Shown here in pieces: positions 46,445-56,924 of a stretch of DNA of 64,000 bases. Position numbers and translations under genes: made by a program. The first letter of the stretch is position 1. Every line of letters starts with the position of its first letter. A model generated the notes under the pieces. That model ran no database searches, was not told the origin of the DNA, and worked only from the letters and a program-made list of their open reading frames with translations. Location: positions 434,001 through 498,000 of the forward strand of contig JAQJZZ010000008.1 in the NCBI GenBank assembly GCA_030077755.1, in the 5' to 3' direction. This DNA is from Filosporella fistucella (Eukaryota > Ascomycota > Leotiomycetes > Helotiales).

Positions 46445-47692
46445 GACGAGGATGTAAATGATGGGAGGGAGAGAGAAGAGTAGTGGGGCGAAGAGCAAGT
46501 TTGAGAGAGTTTAGGATTGTGTACTTATATATATCTCTTCTCCCCCTCATCATTTCCTTCCGCAATTTACCTTCCCATCAAAGTCGCCTCTTCCTGCAAT
46601 CAACTTCCTATTGGATACCATCTCAACCTCGATCTCAAAATCTACTAACACTCTTAACCTTATCCTTTTTCTGGAAGGCAGCAAGCATCTTGGCCATGAG
46701 CGTCATTCTTGGCCTTTTCCTCCCATCCCCAGAAACCACAATCCTCACATAAAAGAATCCTTGGAATATCTCCCCCGAATACTCATGCGGCAGGTCTCCG
46801 CTGATCTATACTCCCAAGCCTTTTAACCAGGTACAAGTCTCTTTCCCCCTCTCCTCGTACATAAAATCGTGGCTATGCGATAGCCGCCCCCCGCATCCTG
46901 CATCCTAACTCTGTTACCGAGAGTCTAATATCTCGTTTATCAAGATTTCTGTCAGGAGTGATCTGAGAGTACCTGCCAATTACAGCGAGCTGCTTGCTAA
47001 TGCCATCGTTGTACTGGGGAAAGTCTTGGGTTTCTTGTGTTGATTAGGAAAGTCCAAGGCGTCTTGGCAAAGTAGAGGTGTGCTTAGTGGCGCGGCATTT
47101 GGACGGCGGCGCTCGGCAGTGAGGGGTGCGAAGGGGAGGACGGAATAACTGCATTTATTGTGTAGATCATGAAAAGGAAAGGTGGTGTTTGTGTTACTTT
47201 CTGGTTTGGGGAATACCGATGATAACCTTGAGGTATATTTAGATTTTGAGAGAAGTGCCTAGGTGAGGAAGGTTCGAGGGTGGTAAAAGGAGATAAGGGA
47301 GGTGTGGTTTAGCGAGCGAGCCCCTATATTGGGGGTTTAAAGAATATTTCAGGGGCTTGTCGCTTATTCTTGGGCATGCTTTTACACGTGGATGGTCATA
47401 TAAAAGTCTGGTAGGTTCATGTTAGCATGGCACATGTTTTCCTCTTGCATGTTTCATCCTATGAGCTTTGAAAGTATTTGCTCTTTTATAATAGCTTATA
47501 TTTCCTTTAGATGCTATTTGTTCTTACAAATCTTATTATTTCTCCTTCTATTTGCAGAGTTTCCAAAACTATATTTCTGATGCACTATCTATATATACAC
47601 TACGTTGTTGCTCCCCAATCTTCAATCCTTCACAGCTATACTGTTTATAGAAAGTGAAAACTTTCTTCCTATTCAACTGACGCTTTTCGCGA
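46445..47692. other. Gene-free region between tandem minus-strand genes
   Basis: 1.25 kb. It holds the promoter of the LVIVD gene at its left end and the 3' flank of the solute-binding gene at its right. GC-rich, G-rich patch at 47090-47150. No coding signal. Confidence 0.4.
46524..46533 (-). promoter_or_regulatory. TATA box of the LVIVD gene
   Basis: TATATATAAG read on the minus strand, about 80 bp upstream of the ATG at 46444. Confidence 0.55.
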
Positions 47693-48683
47693 TTAAACAG
47701 TAGGCCACTGAAAATCCATCCACTTCGTCAATGTCGCATTCCAGCTCCCATTTCCAAGTTCAATTCCCACAAAGAGATCCACAAAGCTTTTCCATGCATC
47801 ATCTCTTGGCATCATATACCCCAACTCAGAAAAATCAAATGGAAGACCATCAGAGCCTGTCACCATGCATAATTTTCCTGGATGCAACTTGCCGATTGTC
47901 AGCAAAAAATTCAATTACCTGACTGAGATTTGCCCACTCCAACATCCAAAGGGTCTGCAGAAGCTTGAGGATGAAAGAAAGACTACATACCTTCATCTGC
48001 AATTCCACCTCCACAACATCACTAATCATCACATCCCCCTCTCCCCCCAACACAGCCTCATAAACAGCATTATTATCCTCCACCAAGCTAATCTCCGCCT
48101 TCTCCAAATTCGCCCTATCAAATTTCTCATTCGTTCCTCCCGGGTTAACCACCACGATCACACCTTCCTGATCAATATCTTCTAAACTCCCGAATCTAGA
48201 CACATCCTCACATTTAATCGCAGCTACTTTACCAGCTCTTTGGATAGGAGTTGAGAAGTAGAATTTTTGAGCACGGAGAAGAGTTATAGAGATGCCGCTC
48301 ATGCCTATATCGAATTTTCCAGATGAGAGATCGGAGGAGAGGGTCGACCATGTTGTGGGGATTAATTGAGGTGGAGAGGGAAGATTTAAGGCGTTGGAGA
48401 GGCGGAGAGAGAGGTCTATGTCTGCACCGATAGAACTGGTGTTGAATGAGGAGGGTGTGAGAGTTGTGTTCGTGTTATTGGATGAGGGGAAAACAGTGGA
48501 ATTGGTGAGAAGATAGGAAAAGGGTTTATAATCGCCCGTAGTACCGACGCGCAGGTAGCCACGTGAAAGAATGGTGTCGAGCAGAGAGGTGTGATTGGTG
48601 CTCCATTGGAATTGGGGCTCGTATTGGGCGAGTACAATTTGTGTAAAGCTTGCAGCTATGAGGAGGGTGTCTGGAAGTTTCAT
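47693..48683 (-). CDS. Secreted solute-binding-fold (SBP_bac_3 type) protein
   Basis: 295 residues in two exons, 48683-47991 and 47887-47693; the 103-nt intron ends CTGACAATCGGCAAG. The signal peptide is MKLPDTLLIAASFTQIVLAQ. The mature part has the order of family 3 extracellular solute-binding domains: LDTILSRGYLRVGTTGDYKPFSY, GADIDLSLRLSNAL, FDIGMSGISITLLRAQKFYFSTP, VVVNPGGTNEKFDR, EAVLGGEGDVMISDVVEVEL and DFSELGYMMPRDDAWKSFVD. Eukaryotic members have been compared with cyclohexadienyl/arogenate dehydratase, but activity here is unproven. Unlike bacterial periplasmic relatives it has no transporter partner. An alternative is a binding protein for extracellular amino acids. Multiple N-glycosylation sequons are in 85-110. 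Confidence 0.82.
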
Positions 48684-49879
48684 GTTAGGCGTGGGATTGG
48701 AGGCACGAGACGGTATGTTGGAGATTAGGTTCGCGGAGTCTGATGATTGTATGTATATATGTAGCTTATATATCAAAGGTGGGATTTCCGTTTTTTAAAT
48801 ACGTGTAGTTGATCTGATGTTCGCCGTGGCGCTGTTTTCCCGCAACGTTATTTTTGATTTTGAGTTTCGGAATCTTGGCGACTGCATCATCAACCCCACC
48901 CTTGATGAGATGCATTAATAAGAATATTCTTCCCGTACACAATCCTCAGAATTGTAACACCGAACTATCTCTGACGCCTGTATGTAGTACCTCGTCTCGT
49001 TTTCAAATGTGAGCAGTAGAAGAACTCAGTTATTTGCGCGAAATCTCAATTTTTCATATGAAAGCTATGCAATATTTGGATAATCCAAGTAATCCACGAC
49101 ATGAATCTCAAGAGCAATGTCAATCGGACGGCAACTCACAAGGACATCCATTGAAGAGAATTTCAGCGATCTGCTCAGAATTGGGCAAGAGGAAGTTGGA
49201 GCGGAACTGTATATTGAATGGAGCTCCCTAAAAGAAGCCGTCTCTTATGCTGACAGCCGTCTAATTCTAACTTTATCGACTCATTCTCCCGGCTTGATGC
49301 AGATTTGTGACCAGATCTCATCGTTTTGCAGCAACTCCGTGCAAGGTTTCGGGTCCCAGCGTGTGGAAAGGAGCTTGAGGGTGAAGAAAGTTTTCCGAGG
49401 CACAGAACAGAGTGTTGAGGGTCTATATTTTGTAAACAATTAGGGACAAGGGTACTGAGAACATAGGATGAGCCGCTATGTTTACCTATATCCATAATAT
49501 CTTATGCTAGTCAAATTCCATGACAAATTATGGTCAAACAAAACCCATGTATATGGGTATACTCTCAAAGTCCTTGATCTGATCTCAAATTTAAGATAAT
49601 CAGCAAGACACTGCATCCACTGGATTCTCTATTGATCATGCAAGTCAAATGCGGTGCAGTGAATGACTTGTCGAAGCATATATGTGTCCCGCTAGGCGTA
49701 TGACATGGAAATGTGAGGCCCAGAAATCAACCAGCATGATTATGTCACTCCACTGGAATTGCGGTCGTACGTACTGCGAAAGTCTTCGCCATCATGTTAA
49801 GTGGCCTACGCCAAAGCCGACAGAAGTGACCAAAGCTTCTCAATCCGAGATTCTCCTTCGTTCATTCGTTCATTCGAGG
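48684..49879. other. Gene-free region
   Basis: 1.2 kb. A 108-codon plus-strand ORF (49117-49443) lacks motifs or splice context and is not annotated. The left end carries the solute-binding gene promoter. Confidence 0.35.
48765..48772 (-). promoter_or_regulatory. TATA box of the solute-binding gene
   Basis: TATATAAG on the minus strand about 82 bp upstream of the ATG at 48683, nearly the same spacing as in the neighbouring LVIVD gene. Confidence 0.55.
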
Positions 49880-52000
49880 ATAGATCTGAGGTACTGAATC
49901 ATTGTTAGCCACCTCGCTAAGGATATGAAGAGCCGACTCACAATTAAATCTTTCACCCCAATTCCATCCTCGCACATCTTCTTACCTCCAAATATCACTT
50001 CAGGGAGCTTCTTTTTCCGCTTTTGTATTTCCACGACTTGCTGTCAACGTCAGTCCAATTTTACCTTCATTGAGATGGCCACTATATCATGTGGAAATGG
50101 AATGACATCCTCAAACAATCCTCGCATGAGAAACCGAACAGTGGTAACATACTGTTGCTATCCCACTCTATGGACGCGGCATAGTGCCCTGTTCCTCGAT
50201 CATCGGGTTCCTGAGGCTCCAGTAAGTAAGCTCGAGACCTAGCTGTTAAGTCAAGCCTAAAATGGTCAGTAAACGGAAATTGTAAGAGTGCTGGAAAGCA
50301 TACCCAGCACCGCCACAGGTAATCGAAACAAGAATAACCCGAACGACTTCATCTGTCTGAAACAAGCTCATAGATTCGGCTCTCTTCACTAGAGACAGCT
50401 TTCCATCAATCCTTGTGTACGTAATCCCAGCATTATCGAGCATTTGTCCGACAACATCTAAAGTTGATGTCCAGAATGAGAACACTACACTGCTCAACAT
50501 CAATATACTAGAGTAAAAAGGTAGGATATTCTTACCACTTTCTCGTGGGGCGATATTGAGACAAGTCGGACACAAGAATTTTGGTTTGAGTCGGAGTTTG
50601 CTCAAGTGGCAGCAGAGGTTGTGTCCAATCACGTGGTGTCGATGGAGTGCTAGAAGGCGCAGAATTGCTGGATTCTTCTCTTTGAAAGTACAGCATGGAC
50701 GAGCAAGATCTCGTCTCGAACTTACAAAGATCACAAAGACTGGTTGCTGGGGTGGCATCGATTGGCTCGTCAAAGCTTGCACTCAACACACTTTCAAGGG
50801 CGTCTTCGATGAGAGGTTGGCCACACTCAGCACATGTCGCAGATCCATCAAATATGTCAGAGTAGAACAAATCACGCCCAGGAGATCGAGAGCATGAGCC
50901 CGCATTATCTTGAAATGCCGGGGGAAAAGGCTGAGAAGGTCGCCTATGAAGCACAAGTCCAAGGTTGCAAAAAGTCGTAAGAAATTGAGGCGTGACAAGG
51001 CATTGAAAGTTCTGCTGCTTTGTCTGCTGGAAGAGATTTCTAGCTCAAGTAAAGCAACAGTATCTTCCTAGCAATATTATATCCAATGCGTTCTTCTGGC
51101 GAGAACTCGAGATGGTGGATTTCATTCACACGAGATGGCAAAATTAATCATAAACTTCATTAGACTGATGGTAATTGTTTGTACCAGGCTCTTCAGCCTT
51201 AAAAAATCTTCCCGATCAGCGAATTTCCACGGGCGTGATATTTCCTCATGGAAAGTCTTTGGGTCACAGTATGGATATACACCGAGAAATTTGAGTATAC
51301 TTGCAAAGTCGGTCAGTTGATTTTGGATTGGTATGCCATTTATTGCCCAACGATACTCAGCTTGAACAGTACAACAAGCCTGGGCAAGCTGGCTCTGGGC
51401 GTTTTGAATAGTATGAGCTATATAGTCAGTTTGAATTGCGAAAGCTTCGACCCTCTTACCTTCATCGAAAATAGCTCGATGCTAGATGACGGGAAACATG
51501 GGACCCTGGATAACCTGAAGCGTCTGCCTCCTCCAAGCTGAGGAAAGGGTTTGTAATGTAGTGATTACAACCTCAAATCGTTGCAAATTCTCAATGTCCT
51601 TTCTGTTCTGGCTATGATACACATGTATATGAACTGTTCCAGGTAGAATATGACTTAGACATGTCAGAGGGTTCGAGAATATAAATGCTACTCTACGCGG
51701 ACTTGAAGTTAATTTATAAACTTGTACAATACTTACATGCTAAACTGTTTTTCCCACGCCTGAATCACTGCCGCGCAATTGGTTATTGGTCAGATACAGT
51801 TTCGCCCGAACTGCTTGAAGACTAGGTTCATTAATCCAACATCCCGTCGAGGGTCCTGTCAATCCCTAGAGACACTTGAATTCCAGGCTTGATTCCATCA
51901 ACACTGTTGTCTTGTTGCAAAGTATCATTCCAGTACCTGGTATCACTGAGATAAAAGTGCACGACTGCGAAATAATATACGTACAAGTACAGTACAAGGC
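49880..52000 (-). pseudogene. SNF2-family helicase relic (RAD5/HLTF-like)
   Basis: Helicase motifs in the correct order on the minus strand: motif I GVGKTV near 51745-51762; motif Ia-type block ILPGTVHIHVYHSQ with FEVVITTLQTL (about 51640-51550); then FPVI followed by an in-frame TAG (51484-51482) where Trp is expected, and HRAIFDE; a 45-nt-type intron rejoins DEAH. Next come EYRWAINGIPIQNQLTDFASILKFLGVYPY (51390-51280), a frameshift, then LPSRVNEIHHLEFSPEERI (51140-51060), another shift at a T-run near 50970, a RING-like CAECGQP..CDLCKF part, and C-terminal helicase blocks VVFSFWTSTLDVVGQMLDN, YTRIDGKLSLVKR and VSITCGGAG (50500-50300). Further decayed C-terminal sequence reaches about 49880. 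Several breaks make it non-functional. Confidence 0.75.
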
Positions 52001-53067
52001 GGAGGGACAATCAAGAGGGTGGCTTTTGAGGTTTGGACACATTTCACTTCCTTGTCCAGGATCTTCACAAGGTGGAGACTTCAAGTACTAATTCGTTGCA
52101 ATCACGGCGCCTATATATTTGTCTCGTCTTCTAATTGAGGTGGTGAAACTTGTACCACGACCCTCTGTGTGTGGAACATTGGTAGGTATGTTATAATTGC
52201 CGAGCAACACATGAGAATTTCATTGTATTTCAATCAGTTGTACTTAAATCCCCACGACTTCGAGCGGCCATTTACTGCTCTTCTTTGGTTTTCTTTCAAT
52301 CATTTCCCGATCAGTGAAGCTGGCGGGGTAAGATTGGTAAAGTGCTGCAATAGAGCTGTCTGTCAACTTCTGCCCAATTAGCCTCTTCGCGGTTGGCGAA
52401 TTGATTATTTCAACATTACAAAAATCTTCAAAGACACTGGAATATCGAGGTCGAGAACGCAAAATAATTTTATGAATAAGCAGTTTGGCATGCCTCTTTC
52501 ATTGTCCACCATTCGACATCTTCAGGCTAAAAGAGGCAAAAGATAATCTCGGGCGCACCCGAAGCTCGCGATTTTACATCGCCACACCCCTAAAATAGCC
52601 CATCCCCAGCATAAAAACAGGGCTCTTCAGCACTTCACCGCCAACTGACATCATGTGGGGAAAGCGAATGTAACACTGGTTGACGAAATAGGATATTGTT
52701 CAAAGTTGAATAACTTCGTATCGTGGAACATGGAAAGATGTCGGCCGCTCGATGGTCCTGTGAGCCTGATCTGATGATTGATACGAGGAAATAGACTGGA
52801 AGATGTATGGTTTTGAACTAAGTTTTGCTGATTTGAGTTTCTTGTTGCATCGGGTTGAGTGTGACCCTAGATTATCCGTACGAGGTTGAGAAATCATCGT
52901 GAGATTCTTCGTAAGTGAGAATTCGACAGCAGTTGAACCCTTATAAAGGACATAAACTCTATCTTCAAACTTTCCAATCATTCCACTCTCACATCTAATA
53001 CAATAAATATTACTTTCGAAAAACATTCTTCGAAGACGATCTTGTATTTGACAATTATCAGTTCAGA
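52001..53067. other. Gene-free region upstream of the small secreted protein
   Basis: About 1 kb with short ORFs only. A TATA box near its right end is listed separately. Confidence 0.35.
52942..52948 (+). promoter_or_regulatory. TATA box of the small secreted protein gene
   Basis: TATAAAG, 120 bp upstream of the ATG at 53068. Confidence 0.45.
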
Positions 53068-53693
53068 ATGGTTTTCTTCCGCAACATTGCCATCGCGGCA
53101 GCTTCAATTCTCGGTCTCTCGACAGCAGCCCCAACCGTCCTCGAAAACCGACAAGCAGAATGGCAACCAGGCACCTTGAACAACACCCAAGAATTCTACC
53201 TCCACATGACTGTCACAGATGGTGACACCAAATATAACGGCTGGAAATGTAGATCTTCTCCTCTCAATTCATCTCAAAATTACTAACAACCACATCAGTA
53301 TCAGCCTATCACACAGGCGCCGGTCTCGCTGACCCAGTCTTCACCAACGGCACTGGCACAAGAGCCTATCTCAATGGCACCAACCTCCAATTCGACGTCT
53401 CCGCTTACCCTTTCGGCGCCAACGCCTTCCCAAGCGATACCAACTATGCTCGTTGGGAACCAGTTGATATTACTGCTGGGTACGGACAAGGTGGATGGGT
53501 TAACAAAGGGAGTGCAGGACTGAGGATTGATAATGAGGAGCATGATGGTTGGATTGTCTGTGAATGGTATCATGGGTTTAATGCCCCTCAGTTGTTCCAG
53601 ATGATCAAATACTTTGATGTTGGAGAGGGGTATGATGCTTATGATATCCCGAGTAGCTGTGCGAGAGTGCTTTTGTTTCCAGTTTGGATTTAG
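53068..53693 (+). CDS. Small secreted fungal protein (DUF7907-like)
   Basis: 191 residues in two exons, 53068-53248 and 53299-53693; the 50-nt intron has GTAGAT, TACTAAC and ATCAG signals. The signal peptide is MVFFRNIAIAAASILGLSTAAP, followed by a likely dibasic-free pro-segment TVLENRQ. The mature part has a beta-rich pattern: FYLHMTVTDGDTKYNGWKL, YHTGAGLADPVF, YLNGTNLQFDV, INxE-like region LRIDNEEHDGWIVCEWYH and a C-terminal Cys-containing SSCARVLLFPVW. Two cysteines could pair. Similar small secreted proteins occur widely in Leotiomycetes and Eurotiomycetes; role unknown. It could be effector-like only by the loose criteria of size and secretion. Confidence 0.82.
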
Positions 53694-54071
53694 AGGCAAT
53701 TTGAAGTGGAAAGCGAGCATGGGGGTTAGCAGAGGTATCGTAAGGAATGGTTGATGTATCTTATGTTAGATACTTGATATGTCAGTTTTTCGGCTCTTCA
53801 AAATATTTCTAACGTGCCGTTGCAAAATTTCCGAATTGTTCAGCTCCTGCAGCCACTTGGCGGGAGTAACGCCACAAGGTACAAGGCAGACGGCACTGAA
53901 ATCACGAACACGAAGGCTGCATCTTCAGTGCAGGGTCAAATGCACGCAGGGTTGTTATCTACTTCTGTGTTTGGCTAACCGAATTAAGGAGTTTCTTTTG
54001 CACGAATGTTTGTATCCATACTCCCTGCAGAAGCATTATGCTTGATCCTAACAGCTACCCACTCCTGACAT
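53694..54071. other. Convergent 3' intergenic region
   Basis: 378 bp, no coding signal recognised. Confidence 0.35.
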
Positions 54072-55087
54072 CTACAGAATATCCACAAGCTTCTGTGCAG
54101 CATGATAAATGTTGGTTCCCCACTTTTCCGGCGTAGTCTGAATAACCAATTCTCCTCCATCAATTACGATGTCATTATACCCTCCATCTTTCAATTTTTC
54201 AACGACTCGAAGTCTCAAAACTCCTTTGTCACAACCTTCTTCCAACCCCTCTCGTAACAATTCATCTTCTCCAAATTTCTCTCTGTCAAGTGCATCTACG
54301 AAACTCTCAAAATAACTGAGCACAAAACCGCCAAGATTGGTTTCCCAGTCATCGCGAACTTCCTTGTGGCCTTTGAGCATAGCACCGATGGCTTCAAAGC
54401 CTGGCTCAAATTCGAATTTGGGATTTTGGAGAAGCGTACGTGTCTTCTCTAACATTTCACCCACTTTGGGGTCATATTCTGTCTTGATTGAGTGACGGGC
54501 AGCATAGCTCAGTTTGGGAGCCCCATCAGGTTGTGGTGCAGTCGTCAGTGCAGTCGCGAGTTCTTGAGCGACATTGCTGATGTTGGTACCCAGTCTCTCG
54601 GGATGGAAAACAAGGTTAAGTTTTCCATCAAAGATGTCGGTTCCACAGTAGGTGAATTTTGCGGAGGGAATGAGGGTTACGATATGCGCTGAGGCGACAG
54701 AGTTGAGTTCTGCGGCTGCTTGGGTGTGGTTTTCGAGAAAGGACTTGAGATGCCAGATCAAACCCTCAAAATAACTTGGGAATATTAGCATAGCAAGATG
54801 AAAGCTTCATGAATAACCAACGCATAGATACAAGCACCAAGTGAGTTGGAGCCGTAGGAGTCTGCTTCTGCATAGGGGTAAATAGCAAGAGGGTTGACTT
54901 CAAAAGTCCATGCTTCGCCCAGCAACTCGGAGACCTGTTTCTCAAGATCAACCTTTTTTAGGTCCCATTCGTCGCGAACTATAGGAACATCAATCAGTAT
55001 TTGTACATGGAATCAATGATATAATTGCGTACCATTTCTACGAACGGCGAGAGGTAGTTTCTCTGCTGGTGCTTTGTCTGCTGACAT
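54072..55087 (-). CDS. Conserved-looking hypothetical protein
   Basis: 304 residues in three exons: 55087-55033, 54978-54822 and 54774-54072. The introns (GTACGC..CCTATAG and GTTGGT..CCCAAG) keep phase, the second with the less usual AAG acceptor. The N-terminal MSADKAPAEKLPLAVRRN leads into helical sequence (VDLEKQVSELLG), then YPYAEADSYGSNSLGACIYAYFEGLIWHL and two similar halves each with a LVFHPERLGTNI or LVIQTTPEKWGTNI strand-helix signature, suggesting an internal duplication. No transmembrane segment or signal peptide. I do not recognise the family. It is divergent from the gene at 55699. Confidence 0.72.
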
Positions 55088-55698
55088 GTTGGAGACGGAA
55101 CGATGTTTTGGTGGCTTGTAGATTGATGGCAGGAAATAAAACAGAGTGTGTTTGACAAGATTGAAGAAAATTCATGAGGGAATGTTGCATGCTTTTCAAT
55201 TATTTTCTCTAGCATCGAATCCTGCCTGTAACTTTCCCGTGAACTCATTTACACCAAAGCGCCACCACTGTCCGTCGCTCTGCATACCCCTTTCCCCAAG
55301 CGAGCCCACTCGGTGAGTAATGGCGTTCTGAGACAATTTGAGACCGCAGAAGGAATAGTTCCCCGCACTAAACCGAACATTTTGACTCAGCTGCCGAGGG
55401 GTTATGAGACATTTCGAAATGAGTGGGGTGCTGGGCTGAATCCTGAGAATGAACCCACGCAAAAAACAAATAATATAAACTTTCAGCACAGAATGAGGCG
55501 TCAAGAATTAAAACTTAACTTGACAACGGCTGAGAGAAGGATGACATTTTATTAGCCTGCAAACTGCGGCAATTATCGACGTACACTCCGAGGATCCTCG
55601 TAGTCCTTCTCCTCTTTCATTTCTAAAATCCGAATTCTGAGCTGCTGTGAAACTTGGGACAACTCTACTTGTCATTTCCCATAATTCAGGACTTCAAA
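55088..55698. promoter_or_regulatory. Divergent intergenic region of two unknown genes
   Basis: 611 bp between opposing starts; no motif recognised. Confidence 0.35.
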
Positions 55699-56874
55699 AT
55701 GTCAACACTGTAAATCATCCACTTCAAACAATTTCCCGCTAGATATTAACTTGAAATTATAGTCCTACTCGAATCCGCCAGAATATTCGTGATTTGGCCG
55801 TCTCTCCTACCTCGATCTTGGTGGCTAGGACGACCAAATTGCAAGAAGTTCTTGGCTACCCAACAACAATCGATCCAGAATGGGCAATGCTATGGAAAAC
55901 TCTCCAGCCATATTATTCCGACCCGTCTGCATTCGTGCCAGCGATAGTGGGAACGGTAATCTCATGGTGTGATGCCTTCGCCCAATGGATTGAAAACGAG
56001 AATGAAGAGGGTGTTGAGAAAATGTTGGACGCATTGAAAGGAAAATCCAGATTGGAGCTTGTGCTTGAGGTAAATGAACTTTTCTTTATACGGGATGAAG
56101 CTGATCGAGATAATTAGATTGCACCAACTTCGAAGAGACCAACAACTGCATGGAGTGCCACTAAGTCAGTCTTCATCATTGCGCTGCCCAAGGGAGCCAT
56201 ACCGTCTCAAAGTGCAGTGCTTGCCAACTTCTCGACGGATTTCTTGTCGCTGTTCCAAGGATCACCTGTTCTAGCAGCAGATGGAGATGTATCAACATCA
56301 GCTGAGCAAGATGACTGGGCGGATCTTGACCTTGGTGCTGCGGAGAACCACCCAGTAGCTTTACCTCAAAGAGACCCGGGTCGCCTGGCCAGTTCTAAAG
56401 ATATCTCTGAAGATAATTTGCCGGAACTTGCCACAATCCCACGCCCTGAGGAGCTTTTACGAAAAGCTCCCTATTGGTTGATTGTGAAGCAATTGACTCC
56501 GATGATGCTCACTGTTCATTGCAGCCATCCAGGAAGTCTGACTTTATTGGAAGAGTATTTGAGAAGATGGTGTAGAGGTGATATACATAGAGCTAACAGA
56601 GTAAGCTGTCTTTCTATCTCATCATTCATCTTTTTTAGTATGCATGCTGACATGCTGCACACAGCCGCCGGTAGTAGAAATCAAAGTTCACGAGTCAGCT
56701 TTTGGACTTGGTCTTCTGCACGATGCATTTACCATGGAAGCCGTTAGAGGAAGGGAAATTAACGCCATGCTAGTGTTGGCATTTGTGGAGGGGGTGCTTG
56801 GATATACTAGTGTGAGTGGAAATGGATCAGCTGGATCTGTGTGGGAGTTCAAGAGAGTCAAAGGTTTCAAGTGA
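55699..56874 (+). CDS. Conserved-looking hypothetical protein with an 11-nt first exon
   Basis: 336 residues in four exons: 55699-55709 (ATG plus eight bases), 55763-56069, 56118-56600 and 56665-56874. The first intron (GTAAAT..ATTATAG) joins MSTL to PTRIRQNIRDLAVSP; the frame downstream has no better ATG for many codons, which supports this tiny exon. The sequence looks folded: TKLQEVLGYPTTIDPEWAMLW, VISWCDAFAQWIENE, KSVFIIALPKGAIPSQS and VVEIKVHESAFGLGLLHDAF. It has a disordered acidic stretch (about 155-195). No known domain recognised and no signal or membrane segment. The next gene's relic ends close to its stop. Confidence 0.68.
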
Positions 56875-56924
56875 TGTACCTTCTCATCATAGTCTCTCAT
56901 TAGTGCCAGTCTCATCACATGAAA

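Noticed and set aside
46483..46752. 89-codon plus-strand ORF
   Set aside because: Lies over the promoter of the LVIVD gene; no motif.
49117..49443. 108-codon plus-strand ORF
   Set aside because: No motif; lies in a gene-free stretch next to a pseudogene.
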